A stretch of 64,000 nucleotides of DNA from CAVTWH01 sp963794685 (GCA_963794685.1 CAWCFK010000004.1:1205151-1269150), one strand, 5' to 3'. Counted from the first letter of the stretch, positions 18,056 through 29,426 are shown. Notes: generated by a model from the letters alone, not told the origin. Translations and numbers: made by a program.

Positions 18056-20025
18056 TCAGCGCGGGGAGCGGCGTGCCGGTCGAAGCCCGGCGACGACCAA
18101 CGCGGTGCCCATCAGCAGGGCGAGTACCCCGAGCGCGACGGTGGTGCCGACCGACCCGCCGGTGGCCGGCAGCAGTCCCGACGCGCCAGGTGGCCCGGAC
18201 GGCGCCGGTGGCCCGGGCGGGGCGGTGGCGGTGGCGGTGGCGCGGCGACCAGGACGAGTTCGGTCGGATTGCCGAGACCGTGCTCGATCGGGACCAGGCC
18301 GCCGGTGAGCTGGTCATTGGTGGCGACAGCGGCGAACGAGTAGCAGCCCGGAGCGGTCGGCCGGAAGGTCGGCGTGCGCAGTACGGAGTCGTGGTCCACC
18401 AGCACCGGCGGGAACTCGACGGCGACCGGTAGGCCGGTGTTCTGCCAGGCGGCGTCCGCGCAGCCGCCGCTCGGCCCGGTCGGGATCGGGCCGAACAGGG
18501 TGGCGGTGACGGTCGCGGTGCGGCCCGGGACCAGTCCGGTGATCACAATCGTGTCGACAACGGCGTTCCCGGGCTGGACCGCATTGGTGGAGGCCTGGGA
18601 GTCCAGCCGCAGGATCGGCGGGATGAACCGGGGCACCGACCAGGACGGTCTCCGACGGATCGCCCGGCGGCAGGGTGACGGTCACGGCGGTACTGGTGAC
18701 CAGGGTGGCGCCGTAGGAGTAGCAGCCCGGTTCGCGCAGTGGTACCCCGATCGTCTCGACCACGCCGTCGCCGTCCAGCACAGTCGGGGTCACCACCTCG
18801 CGTACCGGCGCCCCGGTCCAGTCGACGGCGCAGCCACCGTCCGGATCGGGGGGTACCGGCCCGTAGAGGATCGGGCTCAGCGTGCCGGTGGCGCCGGGCG
18901 GCAGGTCGTCCACGGCGATCCGATCGAAGGACTCGTCACCGGACTCCAGCAGCGCGGACGAGATCACGCTGGACACCCGGGGGTCCGGGACGGGCTCCCG
19001 CACGGTCACCGGGTGGCTCGCGCGGGCGTCCAGGGTCAACGGCTGGGCCAGCATCATCCGCTGTACCTGGAAGGCGGGGTCGCCGACCATCAGCGTGCCG
19101 ATAGCGGCGGTCGACCGGGCCGCGCGCCTCGATCGTTGCCTGGCCGTGCCGGTCGCCGCGGCCCGGATCCAGAGCTGGCCACCGGCCGGCAGCAGTCCGC
19201 CGCTGGGGAACGGCACGGTGCCGGCCGCGTCGGTGAACGCGTCGGCGCCGCTGATCTGCACGGTCAGGTCGCCGAGCGCGTTCGCGCCGATGGTGAACGG
19301 CCCGATCAGCGCGTTGACCTGGCCGGTGGAGGGTCCGTCGATGGTCGGTGTCGGGTTGGCCGGTTCGGGTAGCGGCCCGGCGGCCAGCACCTCGGTGACG
19401 ATCTGCCGGACCACGTTGTAGATCGCCTGGTCCTGGTAGTTGGGCGGCATCAGGATGCCGTCGGTGAAGTAGTGGATCGCCATGGACACGGTGCCGGAGC
19501 GCAGCCGGTTGATGATCGTCGTGTTCGTGGAGGGTACGGCCGGCGCGTTGGTGGCGGGCCAGTAGTTGGTCAGGATCCGGCCACGTACCCGGCGTTGCGG
19601 GTGAGCCCGTTCCACGGCTGCGGGTCGTACCCGGTGCCGGAGCGTTGACCGGCGGCCCACTGCACGCAGTACGCCGGATCCGATGGTCGCGCCGGCGTTG
19701 TCCTTGAAGGTGTACCGGCAGGAGTTCGTCCCGGCGATCTGGGTGAAGCCGCTCGGGTCGTACCCGTACGCCGGGTACCCGCCGGTGACGTCGAAATCCT
19801 CCGGTACTGCGTAGGGCCTGGGCTGGTTGAAGGGCGGATCCGGGCGGACGCCGACCTCGATGCACCCGTTGGTACCGACCTGGACCGCCGCGAACGGCGG
19901 CCCCTGCGCTGCCGCGGGGGCGGCGACGATGACCGTCGGACCCACCCCGACCAGCCCGCTGACCAGGATCAGGGCCAGGCGCAGCCAACGGGAGGCGATG
20001 AGAACGACAATTACCGTCTAACCAT
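18056..20025 (-). CDS. LPXTG-anchored surface protein with thioester-like domain, multiple frame breaks
   Basis: The frame breaks at about 20012, 19682, 19580, 19125/19105, 18640 and 18220. Pieced together, the protein begins at ATG 20025 with MVRR then a hydrophobic signal (LRLALILVSGLVGVG...AAPAAAQ); one missing G at 20012-20014 restores this. Next is a thioester-type domain: AYCVQWAAGQ, NYWPATNAP and AIHYFTDGILMPP, then GPFTIGANA. The usual TQxA glutamine before the HYFTDG strand reads SMA instead. Two similar Ig-like repeats of about 100 residues follow, each with a GPxPxxPxGGCA motif. The C-terminus is a Pro-rich linker, the LPATGG sorting motif, a membrane helix and RPARRSPR to TGA 18056. 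Sortase attachment to the wall is expected. Confidence 0.68.
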
Positions 20026-20157
20026 GCACCAACCATATGAACCAGCCGCCCCATGGAGCATCATTGTCCCAGCCGGTGCGGTGATCCCCCCTCCGGGTCG
20101 GCCGGCCGGTGCTCGCGTGGCGAGCGGTGGTACAGCCGGGTGGCCTAGGCTCGCGGC

Positions 20158-20895
20158 GTGGAGCGAACGCAGACCCGCACCCCCGGCAGCCCGCGCACGG
20201 CCGCCATCTGGGCCACCCTGCGCGCCGATCTCGCCGGTCGGGACAGCCTCGAAGTGGTCGACGTCGGCGGCGGTACCGGCGGGTTCGCGGTGCCGCTTGC
20301 CGAGGCCGGGCACCGGGTCACCGTGGTCGACACCAGCCCCGACGCGCTGGCGGCGTTGACCCGCCGCGCCGCCGAGGCCGGGGTGGCCGAGCGGATCAGC
20401 GCCGTGCAGGGCGACGCCGATCAGCTCGTCGACCTGATCGGCGCGGGCAACGCCGACCTGGTGCTCTGCCACAGCGTCCTGGAAGTGGTGGACGACCCGG
20501 TCAGGGCAGCCGAGGCCATCGCGATCACCCTGCGACCGGGCGGTGCGGCCAGCGTGGTGGTCGCCAACCGGGCCGCCGCGGTGCTCACCCGGGCCCTGAA
20601 CGGCCACCTGGCCGCGGCCGCCGCGCTGGTGGCCGACCCGGCGGGCAGTGCGGGCGGCGGCGACAAACTGCGCCGACGCTTCACCGTGGACAGTGCCATC
20701 GCGCTGCTCACCGCCGCGGGCCTGACAATCGAGAAGATCCACGGGGTACGGGTGCTCGCCGATCTCGTGCCCGGTGCGGTCGCGGACGCCGACCCGGCCG
20801 CCCTGCTCGCCCTGGAGCTGGCGCTCGCCGACGAGCCGCCGTACCGGGACATCGCCACCCAACTGCACCTCTACTGTCGCCGACCGGCCGGATGA
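20158..20895 (+). CDS. Class I SAM-dependent methyltransferase
   Basis: A 245-residue methyltransferase from a GTG at 20158. SAM-binding motif I is VVDVGGGTGGFAVPLAEAG (residues 31-49), followed by VTVVDTSPDALAAL (motif post I, acidic D), ISAVQGDADQL and DLVLCHSVLEVVDDP (motif II/III). It resembles SmtA/CmoM-type enzymes, but the acceptor is unknown. The TGA overlaps the ATG of the phosphodiesterase (ATGA), so the two are coupled. Confidence 0.85.
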   Translation: MERTQTRTPGSPRTAAIWATLRADLAGRDSLEVVDVGGGTGGFAVPLAEAGHRVTVVDTSPDALAALTRRAAEAGVAERISAVQGDADQLVDLIGAGNADLVLCHSVLEVVDDPVRAAEAIAITLRPGGAASVVVANRAAAVLTRALNGHLAAAAALVADPAGSAGGGDKLRRRFTVDSAIALLTAAGLTIEKIHGVRVLADLVPGAVADADPAALLALELALADEPPYRDIATQLHLYCRRPAG

Positions 20896-22061
20896 CCGAC
20901 CGCGAGATGACCGACGGGCGGGTCACCCCGCGCTACGGCGAGGCCAGCATCGCCGACATCCTGCCCAGCGCCCTGTCCGTCCTCGGCGTCCCCGGCGCGC
21001 CCGACGTGCTCGGCCTGGCTGCCGAACTCGACGGGGTACGCCGGATCGGGGTGCTGCTCCTCGACGGCCTCGGCTACCAGCTCCTCCCGGCCGCCGCCGC
21101 GTCCAGCCCGGTACTGGCCGACGCCCTCGCCGGCCGGCTCGGCCACTTGACCCCGTTGACCTGCGGCTTTCCGTCGACCACGCCGACCAGCCTGGTGTCC
21201 CTGGGTACCGGCGCGGTGCCCGGCGCACACGGCGTCCTCGGCTTCACCCTGAACGTCCCGGGTACCAGCGAAGTCCTCACCCACATCCTGTGGCGGGGCG
21301 CGCCGGACCCGGCGACCTGGCAGCCGGTACCCACGGCCTACACCCGGGCCAGCGCGGCCGGCGTCCACGGCAGCGCGGTACTGGCCAGCGCCTTCCTCGG
21401 CAGTGGGCTGACCGACGCGGCGTACCGGGGCGCCCGGTTCGTGGTCGGCAGCGGCGTGGACGAGGTGGCCGCCGGGATGCTCCGGGAACTCGCCGGCCCG
21501 CCGCCCAACCTGGTCTACGGCTACCACGGCCAGGTGGACAGCGACGGACACGTCTACGGGCTCGGCACGCCGCAGTGGCACGCCGCCGTCGCCGAAGTGG
21601 ACGCCCTGCTCAGCCGGCTGATCGACGGGCTGCCTGCGGATGCCGCGCTGCTGGTCACCGCCGACCACGGCCAACTCGACATCCCCGCCGACCGGCGCTT
21701 CGACCTGGACACCGACCCCCGACTGTCGGCCGGGGTACGGGTGGTGGCCGGCGAGCCCCGGGTCCGCTACCTGCACACCGAGCCCGGTGCCAGCGACGAC
21801 GTGCTGGCCGCCTGGCGGTCGGTGCTCGGCCCGGCCGCCTGGGTGGTGCCCCGCGAGGAGGCGGTGGCCGGCGGCTGGTTCGGCCCGGTACCCGAGGCCC
21901 ACCTGCAGCGCATCGGTGACGTGGTGGCCGTCTGCAACGCCGACTACGCGGTACTGGCCAGCGCGCACGAGCCGGACACGGTCGGCAAGCTGATCGCCTT
22001 CCACGGCTCCTGGACCGCCGCCGAGATGACCATCCCGCTGCTGGTGCTGCGCCGCCCCTGA
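20892..22061 (+). CDS. Nucleotide pyrophosphatase/phosphodiesterase family protein
   Basis: A 389-residue member of the alkaline phosphatase superfamily. Metal-binding and nucleophile motifs are in order: IGVLLLDGLGYQLL (metal Asp), CGFPSTTPTSLVSLGTG (nucleophile Thr), VYGYHGQVDSDGHVYG (metal Asp and His) and LLVTADHGQLDIP (metal Asp-His). Such enzymes split phosphodiesters or pyrophosphates of nucleotides; no secretion signal is seen, so it may act in the cytoplasm. Coupled to the methyltransferase gene before it. Confidence 0.84.
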   Translation: MTDREMTDGRVTPRYGEASIADILPSALSVLGVPGAPDVLGLAAELDGVRRIGVLLLDGLGYQLLPAAAASSPVLADALAGRLGHLTPLTCGFPSTTPTSLVSLGTGAVPGAHGVLGFTLNVPGTSEVLTHILWRGAPDPATWQPVPTAYTRASAAGVHGSAVLASAFLGSGLTDAAYRGARFVVGSGVDEVAAGMLRELAGPPPNLVYGYHGQVDSDGHVYGLGTPQWHAAVAEVDALLSRLIDGLPADAALLVTADHGQLDIPADRRFDLDTDPRLSAGVRVVAGEPRVRYLHTEPGASDDVLAAWRSVLGPAAWVVPREEAVAGGWFGPVPEAHLQRIGDVVAVCNADYAVLASAHEPDTVGKLIAFHGSWTAAEMTIPLLVLRRP

Positions 22062-22165
22062 CCGGCCCGCACCCGGGTCGTGGCGGCGCTGCGGCTGCGG
22101 GTGGCGGCGACGCGCGCCGGAACGCGGCCGGGCAGAGTGTCACAGCCACGCGATAGCCTCGCGGC

Positions 22166-23465
22166 GTGGGGCGTTCTCAGCAGGTGCCGCGCGGCGGAGT
22201 GGCCGGGTTCGGGTCGGACGCCGACGACTCCGGCTGCCCGATCCTGCACGTCGACATGGACGCCTTCTACTGCTCCGTGGAGGTGCGCCGCCGCCCTGAG
22301 CTGCGCGGCAAGCCGGTGATCGTGGGTGGCATCGGCCCGCGCGGCGTGGTCAGTTCGGCCAGCTACGAGGCGCGTGCCTTCGGGGTACGCAGTGCGATGC
22401 CGAGTACCCGGGCCCGCCGGCTGTGCCCGCAGGCGGTCTTCCTGCCACCGGACTTCACCGAGTACACGGCCGCATCGCGGGCCGTCATGCGGATCTTCCG
22501 GGACGTCACTCCGCTGGTCGAGCCGCTCTCCATGGACGAGGCGTTCCTCGACGTGGCCGGCGCACGTCGGCTGCTCGGCCCGTCCGCGCAGATCGCGGCG
22601 CTGATCCGCCGCCGGGTCGCCGCCGAACAGCAGCTCACCTGCTCGGTGGGGGTGGCCCCGACGAAGTTCATGGCGAAGCTGGCCTCAACCCGGGCCAAGC
22701 CGGACGGGCTGGCCGTGGTCCCCGCCGACCGGGTCCTCGACTTCCTGCACCCGCTGCCGGTGGCTGCCCTGTGGGGAGTCGGCGAGCGCAGCGCCGAGGT
22801 GCTCGCCCGACTCGGCCTGCGCACCGTCGGCGACCTGGCCAGGGCGCCGATCGCGATGCTGCGCTCCAACCTGGGCGCGGCTGCCGCCGAGCACCTGCAC
22901 ACGCTGGCTGCCGGGCGTGATCCCCGGGCGGTGGAACCGGCCCAGGTGGAGAAGTCGATCGGCGCGGAGACCACCTTCGACACCGATGTCGCAGATCCGA
23001 CGGAGATCCGGCTGGCGCTGTTGGCGCTGGCCGGGAAGGCGGCCGGGCGACTGCGCGGGGCCGGGATGGCCGGGCGTACCGTCGCGCTCAAGGTACGGTT
23101 TGCCGACTTTCGTACCATCAGTCGCTCCCGTACCCTCACCACTCCCACCGATGTGACGAAAGAGATCTTCGACACTGCCTGGGCGTTGTTCGCCGCGCTG
23201 CCCGCCGGTGACCGGATCCGCCTGGTGGGAGTACGTGATCGAGGGGCTGCTCGATGGTGCCCTGGCACCCCGCCAGCCCAGCCTCGACGCCCGGGAACAT
23301 GGCTGGCGGGAGGCGGAACGGGCAGCCGACGCGGCAGTGGCCAGGTTCGGTGCGGCGGCCGTCCGTCCGGCCAGTCTGCTCCGCGACGATCGGGTCAACG
23401 ACGGCGAGTGGTCGGGCGGAATCGGCCCGTGGCAGCCCGCGGCGCGCGAAAATCCCGACACCTGA
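22166..23465 (+). CDS. dinB: DNA polymerase IV, one frame break
   Basis: Y-family translesion polymerase starting at GTG 22166. It keeps the catalytic acids that ImuB lacks: ILHVDMDAFY (Asp30, Asp32) and SMDEAFLDV (Asp124, Glu125). CSVGVAPTKFMAKLASTRAKPDG and the little-finger segment ALKVRFADFRTISRSRTL also fit. One extra base at about 23236-23242 breaks the frame; with it removed the protein is 432 residues and continues EGLLDGALAPRQPSLDAREHG to TGA 23465. No SOS box is seen upstream, so it is probably not LexA-controlled here. Confidence 0.9.
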
Positions 23466-23582
23466 TCGTCGTCCGCCTTTCCGACATGCGTACCCACTCG
23501 TAGACTTGCGGGTACGCAGTCGCGTGACTGCTGCGGTCTGCCGATCCTGTCCGGGTCGGCTCGACGACCGGGGAGGAGTGCC

Positions 23583-23972
23583 GTGCCGCTCTCGGAGCAC
23601 GAGCAGCGGCTGTTCGAGCAGATCGAACGGTCGCTGGCCGAGGACCCTAAATTCGCCTCGGCCGTGCGCGCCAGTGATCCGCGTCTGCATGCCCGACGCC
23701 GACTCGTGATCGCCGCGGTCCTGGTGGTCGCCGGGCTCGCCCTGGTGGTCTTCGGCGTCAGCACCCAGCCACTCGTGGGTGTCGCCGGTTTCGTGGTGAT
23801 GCTCGCCGCCGCCGGTTACGGCCTCTCCGCCATCGTCCGCAGTCGCACCAGCACCGAGCTGCGAGCCGTCGACGGCACCGTCACCCGGTCCACCGCCCGC
23901 CGAGCTTCTCGTGGCTCGATCATCGACCGGTTGGAAGAGCGCTGGCGTCAGCGCCCCGAGAACGACCGCTGA
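23583..23972 (+). CDS. DUF3040 membrane protein
   Basis: A 129-residue protein from GTG 23583 after GGGGAGGAG. It has the DUF3040 layout: a short cytoplasmic N-terminus MPLSEHEQRLFEQIERSLAE (the SEHEQR...I motif is family-defining), LHARRR, then two adjacent membrane helices (residues 41-62 and 65-86) and a charged tail. The family is actinobacterial, membrane-bound and of unknown function, and very often lies near dinB or the dcw cluster. A strong hairpin terminator follows. Confidence 0.85.
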   Translation: MPLSEHEQRLFEQIERSLAEDPKFASAVRASDPRLHARRRLVIAAVLVVAGLALVVFGVSTQPLVGVAGFVVMLAAAGYGLSAIVRSRTSTELRAVDGTVTRSTARRASRGSIIDRLEERWRQRPENDR

Positions 23973-24024
23973 TCCGCGGCCTCCCAACTCCGAACGCCAA
24001 GACCCGAACAGCGCCAAGACCCGA

Positions 24025-24054
24025 ACGGCTCCCGGTCCTCCGACCGGGAGCCGT
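24025..24054 (+). terminator. Hairpin terminator after the DUF3040 gene
   Basis: ACGGCTCCCGGT (24025-24036) pairs perfectly with ACCGGGAGCCGT (24043-24054) over a 6-base loop, 50 bases after the DUF3040 stop. The following CGTCGTCTTCTGG is only weakly T-rich, as is usual for actinomycete terminators. Confidence 0.75.
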
Positions 24055-24130
24055 CGTCGTCTTCTGGTTCGTAGGCGGCTGGCCGCGCCGACTGGCGCGC
24101 TCCGCCGGGCGGCCTGCGGACGGCGAGGGT

Positions 24131-24163
24131 CCGGGGGTGCCACCCGCACCGTGGCACCCCCGG
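24131..24163 (-). terminator. Hairpin terminator for the moxR-DUF58-transglutaminase operon
   Basis: A 13-bp perfect stem, CCGGGGGTGCCAC (24131-24143) with GTGGCACCCCCGG (24151-24163), lies about 50 bases past the end of the minus-strand transglutaminase gene. Together with the 24025-24054 hairpin it separates the two convergent units. Confidence 0.65.
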
Positions 24164-24213
24164 TGCTCAGCGCCGCTGCGGTGCCCGCGGTCAGCCCGCG
24201 GACACTGCAGCGG

Positions 24214-26675
24214 TCAGCGGGACCGGCCGGGGAACAGCCGGCGCGGATTGAGCACGCTGCCCACGGCCTCGCCCACCCGGCCGCTGACCACCGAGAGGCG
24301 CAGTGACCGGGCGTTCAGCGTGGCCCGCCAGCGGGCCAGCACCGAGCGCGGGAACAGTGCGGCGCCCAGTCGGGTACGCCAGGAGACCTGGTCCTTGAGC
24401 GCCTTGCGCACCGCCAGCACCGGCGCGGAAAGGTCAGCCTCGGCCAGCGGGGTACGGGCGTAGCGGGCCCGCTCCTCGGCCTGAGCCAGCAACTGGGTCG
24501 AGGACTCGACCGCTGCGGCCAGCCGGAGCCGGTGCACCACCCGGGCGGCGGTGGCCCGGGGAGTCTCCGCGTCGTCCACCGGTACCCGGAAGTCGACCAG
24601 CGTGTCGAGGAGTTCGTCCCAGGCCGCGTGCGCTGTTCGTCGCTGCCGGGTGGCGAGCGGATCATCGTTGCCGACGATCCGCGCGTCGGTGTCGAGTGCC
24701 GCCACCGGAGCTCGGGACGGGTGCCCGGCCAGTCGGCGTCGGCGCATCGAGGCACGGCGCAGCGTCGGCGTCGCGAGCAGCGCCAACAGCACCGCCACCG
24801 AGCCCAGCAGCCACCACGGCCAGTTCGACGACTGACCGCCGACCAGGCCGCCGCCGCTGTCGGTACCCTCGTCGCCGAAGCCCGGCCGGTTCGGGTTGCT
24901 GGTTGAGTCGGGGCCGCCGGTGCCGCCGGGGTCGGCGCCCGAGGCGCTCGGGTCGCACGGTCGGCGCCTGGGTCGGCCGGTCCGGGTCCGGCGCCCACTC
25001 CGGCGACACCGAACCACCGATCCGACTGGCCGGGGTGGCGTCGAACGGCACCCAGCCGTACCCGGCGAAGTAGACCTCGGTCCAGGCGTGCAGGTTGGTG
25101 TTGTTCAGCGTGTACGTCTGCCCCTGCCGGTTGCTGCCCCGGGTGAAGCCCAGCGCCACCCGGGCCGGGATGCCGGCCGCCCGGACCAGCCAGGCCAGCG
25201 CCGACGCGTACTGCTCGCAGTAGCCGACCTTCTTCTGCAGGAAGTCGACGATGTCGCTGCCGCTGGTGCCCTCCTTGGTGGAGAGGTTGTAGCTGAAGCC
25301 GTTCGCCGCGGAGAAGTAGTCGAACAGCGCGCGTACCCGGTCGTAGTCGTTGGTGTTGCCGGCGGTCAGCGTGCCGACCAGGTCGGTGATGTAGTCCAAC
25401 GCCGGCGACGGCAGCTGGGTGTACGCGCCGGTACTGGCTGTCGACCTGGGCCGACGGCGCCTTCCGCAGCGCCTCCGGGCTGTAGCCGGAGCGCACGTAG
25501 TCGAAGTTGTACTTCTTGTTCTTCGACGAGGCGCCCGGTTGGAGAAGACGATCTGCGCCCCGGTGTCGTAGGACCACTTGTTGTCCAGCTTCTGCGTGCC
25601 GATCAGCGTCCGGGTAGACGGGCAGCAGATTCATGTTCAGGCCGACGATGTCGACGGATGCGTGGTACTTGGTCTGGGTGACGCCGGGCCGGGTGTTCGT
25701 CGGATCCGGCAGCGTGCCGGTGACCGGGGTGCCGGCGCTGGACACGTGCCCGCTGAAGCCCTGCGAGCTGACCACGTCGGCCACCGCGAAGCGCAGGTAG
25801 TACGGGTCCGGATCGGTGGTGGTGACCCGTGCCATGGGGAACGTCTTGTCCTGCTTGAGCTGCCCGGAGAGGGTGGACATCAGGCTGACCGTGCCGCCGC
25901 CGGGGCCGGTGCCGTTACCGCCGCCGCCGCCCGCGCCGGCGCCGAACCGGTCCAGCAGGCCGGAGGTCATCCCCGGCACCGCGATCGGCAGCAGCACCGC
26001 GGCCAGCACTCCGACCACGGCCAGCCGCCGGCCGGCCGCCCCGAGCGGGGACGGCTCCCACAGGTCAACGTCGCGGCCGTCGCCGGTGAACCGCCGCCCG
26101 AACCGGCGTACCCGGTCCACGCTGTCGGTGGCCAGCAGCCACAGGTACCCGCTCGCGGCGACCACGAAGGTCAGGAACATGACGCTGTCGGTGTGCACCA
26201 TCACCGGGATCGAGTAGAGCGGCAGCATCGCCATCCCGGCCAGGGCCGGCCGGCGTAGGCCGACCGCGCACATGTCCACCACGATGGCCACCGCGCCGAC
26301 CCCGGCGGTGCACAGGAAGAGCAGGCCCTGCCGGTCGGGTACCGGGATCGCCTCGTTGCGGATGTCGTCGCCGGCCGAGCTGGCCAACTCGCCCCAGTGC
26401 CGGAACGTCGCCGGGGTGGGGATGGAGCCGAGCAGCGCGGTGCCGCCGCCGAAGAACCAGGTGACGATGACCGTGAGCGCGCCGAACATGGCCAGTACCT
26501 GCGCCCAGAACGGGGCCCGCAACTGCCGGGCGAGCATCGCGGCGCCGACCACGGCGGCCACCGCGAAGATCACGTCGACGGCCCAGGTCCACTTGTCGAA
26601 GACGGTCGCCAGCGGCGCGGTGGCCAGCAGCGTCGCGGCGCCCGCGACCAGGCTCATCCGGTGCCGGGGGGTCAT
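24214..26675 (-). CDS. TgpA-like membrane transglutaminase, several frame breaks
   Basis: The start at ATG 26675 (MTPRHRMSLVAG) overlaps the DUF58 stop as ATGA; an ATG at 26708 is an alternative. About six membrane helices fill the first 250 residues (for example FGALTVIVTWFFGGG, GAVAIVVDMCAVG). Then comes an extracellular transglutaminase-like domain with the catalytic triad in VGYCEQYASALAWLVRAAG (Cys), NLHAWTEVYFAGYGW (His) and VPFDATP (Asp). A final helix (WWLLGSVAVLLALLATP) and a cytoplasmic tail end at 24214. Frames break near 25613, 25537, 25435 and 24957; each side reads well. The family (DUF3488/DUF4129) is always linked to moxR and DUF58 genes and its substrate is unknown. Confidence 0.82.
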
Positions 26676-27977
26676 CGCCCACCGCCCAGGCGTGACCGTC
26701 TCGGCCATGCGCCGCCCGCCAGGCTGAAGCCCTGCCGGCCGCGGCCGGCCTGCGGCCAGATCGCGGCCAGCCGGTCGCCGTGCCGGGCGCTGGTCACCCG
26801 CCAGCCGCCCCGCAGCATCGCCAGCGCGGTGCCGGCGTGCTGCTTGTCGGCCTCCTCGCGGGCCGGCTCCGGCAGGTGCAGCCAGGAACTGGAGTCGACG
26901 AGCAGGCCGACGCAGGTGGCGTTGTTGGCGCGCAGGGCGCCGAGCAGCTCGGCCTCGGCGGCGCTGAGCATGCCGAACACGCCGATGATCAGGCCGCCGT
27001 CGGTACGGTGCCGGACCCGGTCGACCAGGCTGGCGATGTCGGCGCGGGGGTCCGGCTGGACCTCGGCCAGGTAGTCCAGCAGCAGCCCGTCGCCGTCCAC
27101 CTCGCCGGCGTCCACGTCGATCCCGCTGCCGGTGACCATGCGCAGCTTGTAGCCCTGCTGGCGCAGGTGCACGGCGATGCTGGCGACCGCCGAGACGGCC
27201 CACTCGAAGCTGGCCGTCGGCCCCTCGCCCCGGTGCCCGGCGCTGCGGGTGTCCAGTACCAGGGTGGCCCGGCTCTCCCAGGGCTGCTCCTCGCGGCGCA
27301 CCATCAGCTCGCCGGTCCGCGCGGTCGAGCGCCAGTGCACCCGGCGCAGGTCGTCGCCGTGCCGGTACTCGCGGGTGGCCGCGTCGTCGTCGCCGTGCAC
27401 GGCCACCGACCGGGCCCGCGACTCGCCCGAGCCGGCGTACTCGCCGGTCAGCCGGACCGCCGGCAGCGCCTGCACCACCGGCGTGACGGTCGAGCCGGTC
27501 GACGGTCGGGAACGAGCGGATCATCTCGCACAGCCCGAACGGGTCGGTCAGCCGGACCACCAGCGGCCCGACCTCGTACCGGCCGCGCACGTCGGCGCGC
27601 ACCGAGTACGCCACCGAGCTGGCCTGGTTGCGGCCGAGCCGTTCGAGTACCAGCCGGGGTCGGCTGCCCAGGGCGTAGGGCAGCCGGTCCTCCAGGAGCA
27701 GGGTGCCGGTCGGCAGGCCGGACAGGTTCTGCAGCCGCAGCACCACCCGGGCGGTCGCGCCGACCGGGGTGCGGTGCGGATCCAGGGTGCGTACGCAGGC
27801 CAGCCGGTACCGGGAGCGGCCGACGTACCAGGCGGCCAGCAGCGGCAGCCCGGCCAGCAGGATGCCCAGCCGGAGCAGGTCCTTCTCGCCGAGGACGACC
27901 GCCACGATGGCCACCGCCAGGGCTGCCGCGAGGAATGACTTGCCCCGGGTGGTGAGGCCGCGCAGCCCCTCGCGCAT
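26672..27977 (-). CDS. DUF58 domain protein, one frame break
   Basis: Starts at ATG 27977, three bases after the moxR stop codon. The N-terminus has two hydrophobic helices (FLAAALAVAIVAVVLG and LGILLAGLPLLAAWYVG), then a beta-rich region (VLRLQNLSGLPTGTLLLED) and the DUF58 motif GDDLRRVHWRSTARTGELMVRREEQ, ending in a von Willebrand-like fold (TLVLDTRS). One extra base at about 27495 breaks the frame between RSFPTVDRL and TVTPVVQALPAVRLTGEYA. The corrected protein is 434 residues. DUF58 proteins form a membrane unit with MoxR AAA ATPases and TgpA-like transglutaminases. Confidence 0.83.
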
Positions 27978-27979
27978 GG

Positions 27980-29054
27980 CTAGTGCCTCCGGTCGTAGGG
28001 CGGCTGCGGGTTACGCACCGCCGATTCCGGGCGGGTACGGCTGTCGTAGGGGGAGCGCTGTTGCCGCTCGCCCGGCAGCGGCAGCCGGTGTACCAGCTCC
28101 GCGATGATCGCGTCGGTGGTCCGCCGGGCCAGCTGCGCCTCCGCGGTCGGGATGATCCGGTGCGCGAGTACCGGGACCGCCAGCGACTGCAGGTCGTCGG
28201 GGAGCACGTAGTCGCGGCCCTCCAGGGCGGCGACCGCGCGGGCGGTGCGGATCAGCTGCAGGGTGGCCCGCGGGGAGGCGCCCAACCGCAGGTCGGGAGA
28301 CTCCCGGGTGGCGTTGACCAGGTTCACCGCGTACTGCTTCACCGCGTCGGCGACGTGCACGTCGCGGCAGGTGGCGATGAGCCGGCGGACCGATCACGGC
28401 GGTGCAGACCGCGCCGAGGCCGGACAGCGGGTCCTCGCCGCCGTGCACGTCGAGCATGGCCAGCTCGGCACCGGCGTCCGGGTACCCCATGGCGATGCGG
28501 GCGGTGAACCGGTCGCGCTGCGCCTCGGGGAGCGGGTAGGTGCCTTCCATCTCGATCGGGTTCTGGGTGGCGACCACCATGAACGGGGTCTGCAGCAGGT
28601 AGGTCACCCCGTCGACGGTGACCTGCCGCTCCTCCATCGACTCCAGCAGCGCGGCCTGGGTCTTCGGCGACGCCCGGTTGATCTCGTCGCCGACCACGAT
28701 GTTCGCGAACACCGCGCCCGGCTTGAACTCGAAGTCGCGCGTCTCCTGGTTGTAGACGCTGACCCCGGTGACGTCGCTGGGCAGCAGGTCCGGAGTGAAC
28801 TGGATCCGGCGCACCGTGCAGTCGATCGAACGGGCCAACGCCTTGGCCAGCTTGGTCTTGCCAACCCCGGGGACGTCCTCGATGAGCAGGTGACCCTCGG
28901 CGAGCAGGACCGCGAGGGCCAGCCGCACGGTGGCGTTCTTGCCCTCGATGACCTGCTCGATGTTGTTGACGATCGCGTCTGTGGCGGCGGCGAACTCAGC
29001 TGCCGGCATCGGCGCGCCCAGATCGCCCGCCGTACGTGGGACGGTCACGGGCAT
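27980..29054 (-). CDS. MoxR family AAA ATPase, one frame break
   Basis: Starts at ATG 29054 behind GACGAGGAGG. Walker A is VPGVGKTK (residues 61-68), Walker B VVGDEINRA, sensor region VVATQNPIEMEGTYPLPEAQRDRF. One extra base near 28390-28398 breaks the frame; after it the lid domain continues VRRLIATCRDVHVADAVKQYAVNL, GASPRATLQLIRTARAVAALEGRDYVLPDDL. The corrected length is 357 residues. MoxR ATPases act as chaperones that assemble or activate metal or membrane complexes; here the partners are the DUF58 and transglutaminase genes of the same operon. Confidence 0.86.
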
Positions 29055-29426
29055 CCTCCTCGTCCTCCCCGCGCGGTCGGTCCACGCGCGGCCGGGTCCG
29101 GATCGGGTGGGGTGTCACCCGGCCGGGGTATACGTATCCGCCGGTCCCATCGACCGTCGGACATCGGTATCTTCTCAGGCTAGTCGGCAGATCGTTGCCC
29201 GCCGAGTTGGACCTTTGGGACGCCTTCCGCGCGGGACAGGTGGAATCGCTCCGCCGTTCCGGCAAATCCCTGCCGAACAGGCAACGCGCCGACCCGTTCG
29301 TGGGTCGCTACTGCGATGGCATGTTCTGTCCACCGCCGTCCGGCCGCCGCCCCGGACGAGCGGGCCGTCGCGGGCCTGGTCGGCCGGGTGCGGGAATGCC
29401 GGCGCGAAGACAGCTGCCGATGGGGG
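29055..29426. other. Intergenic region between divergent moxR and leuS
   Basis: About 370 bases without a convincing gene on either strand; the open frames have no family signal or ribosome sites. A short palindromic ATACGTAT at about 29130 in an AT-rich spot could belong to the minus-strand moxR promoter. The leuS promoter and leader begin at its right end. Confidence 0.4.
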
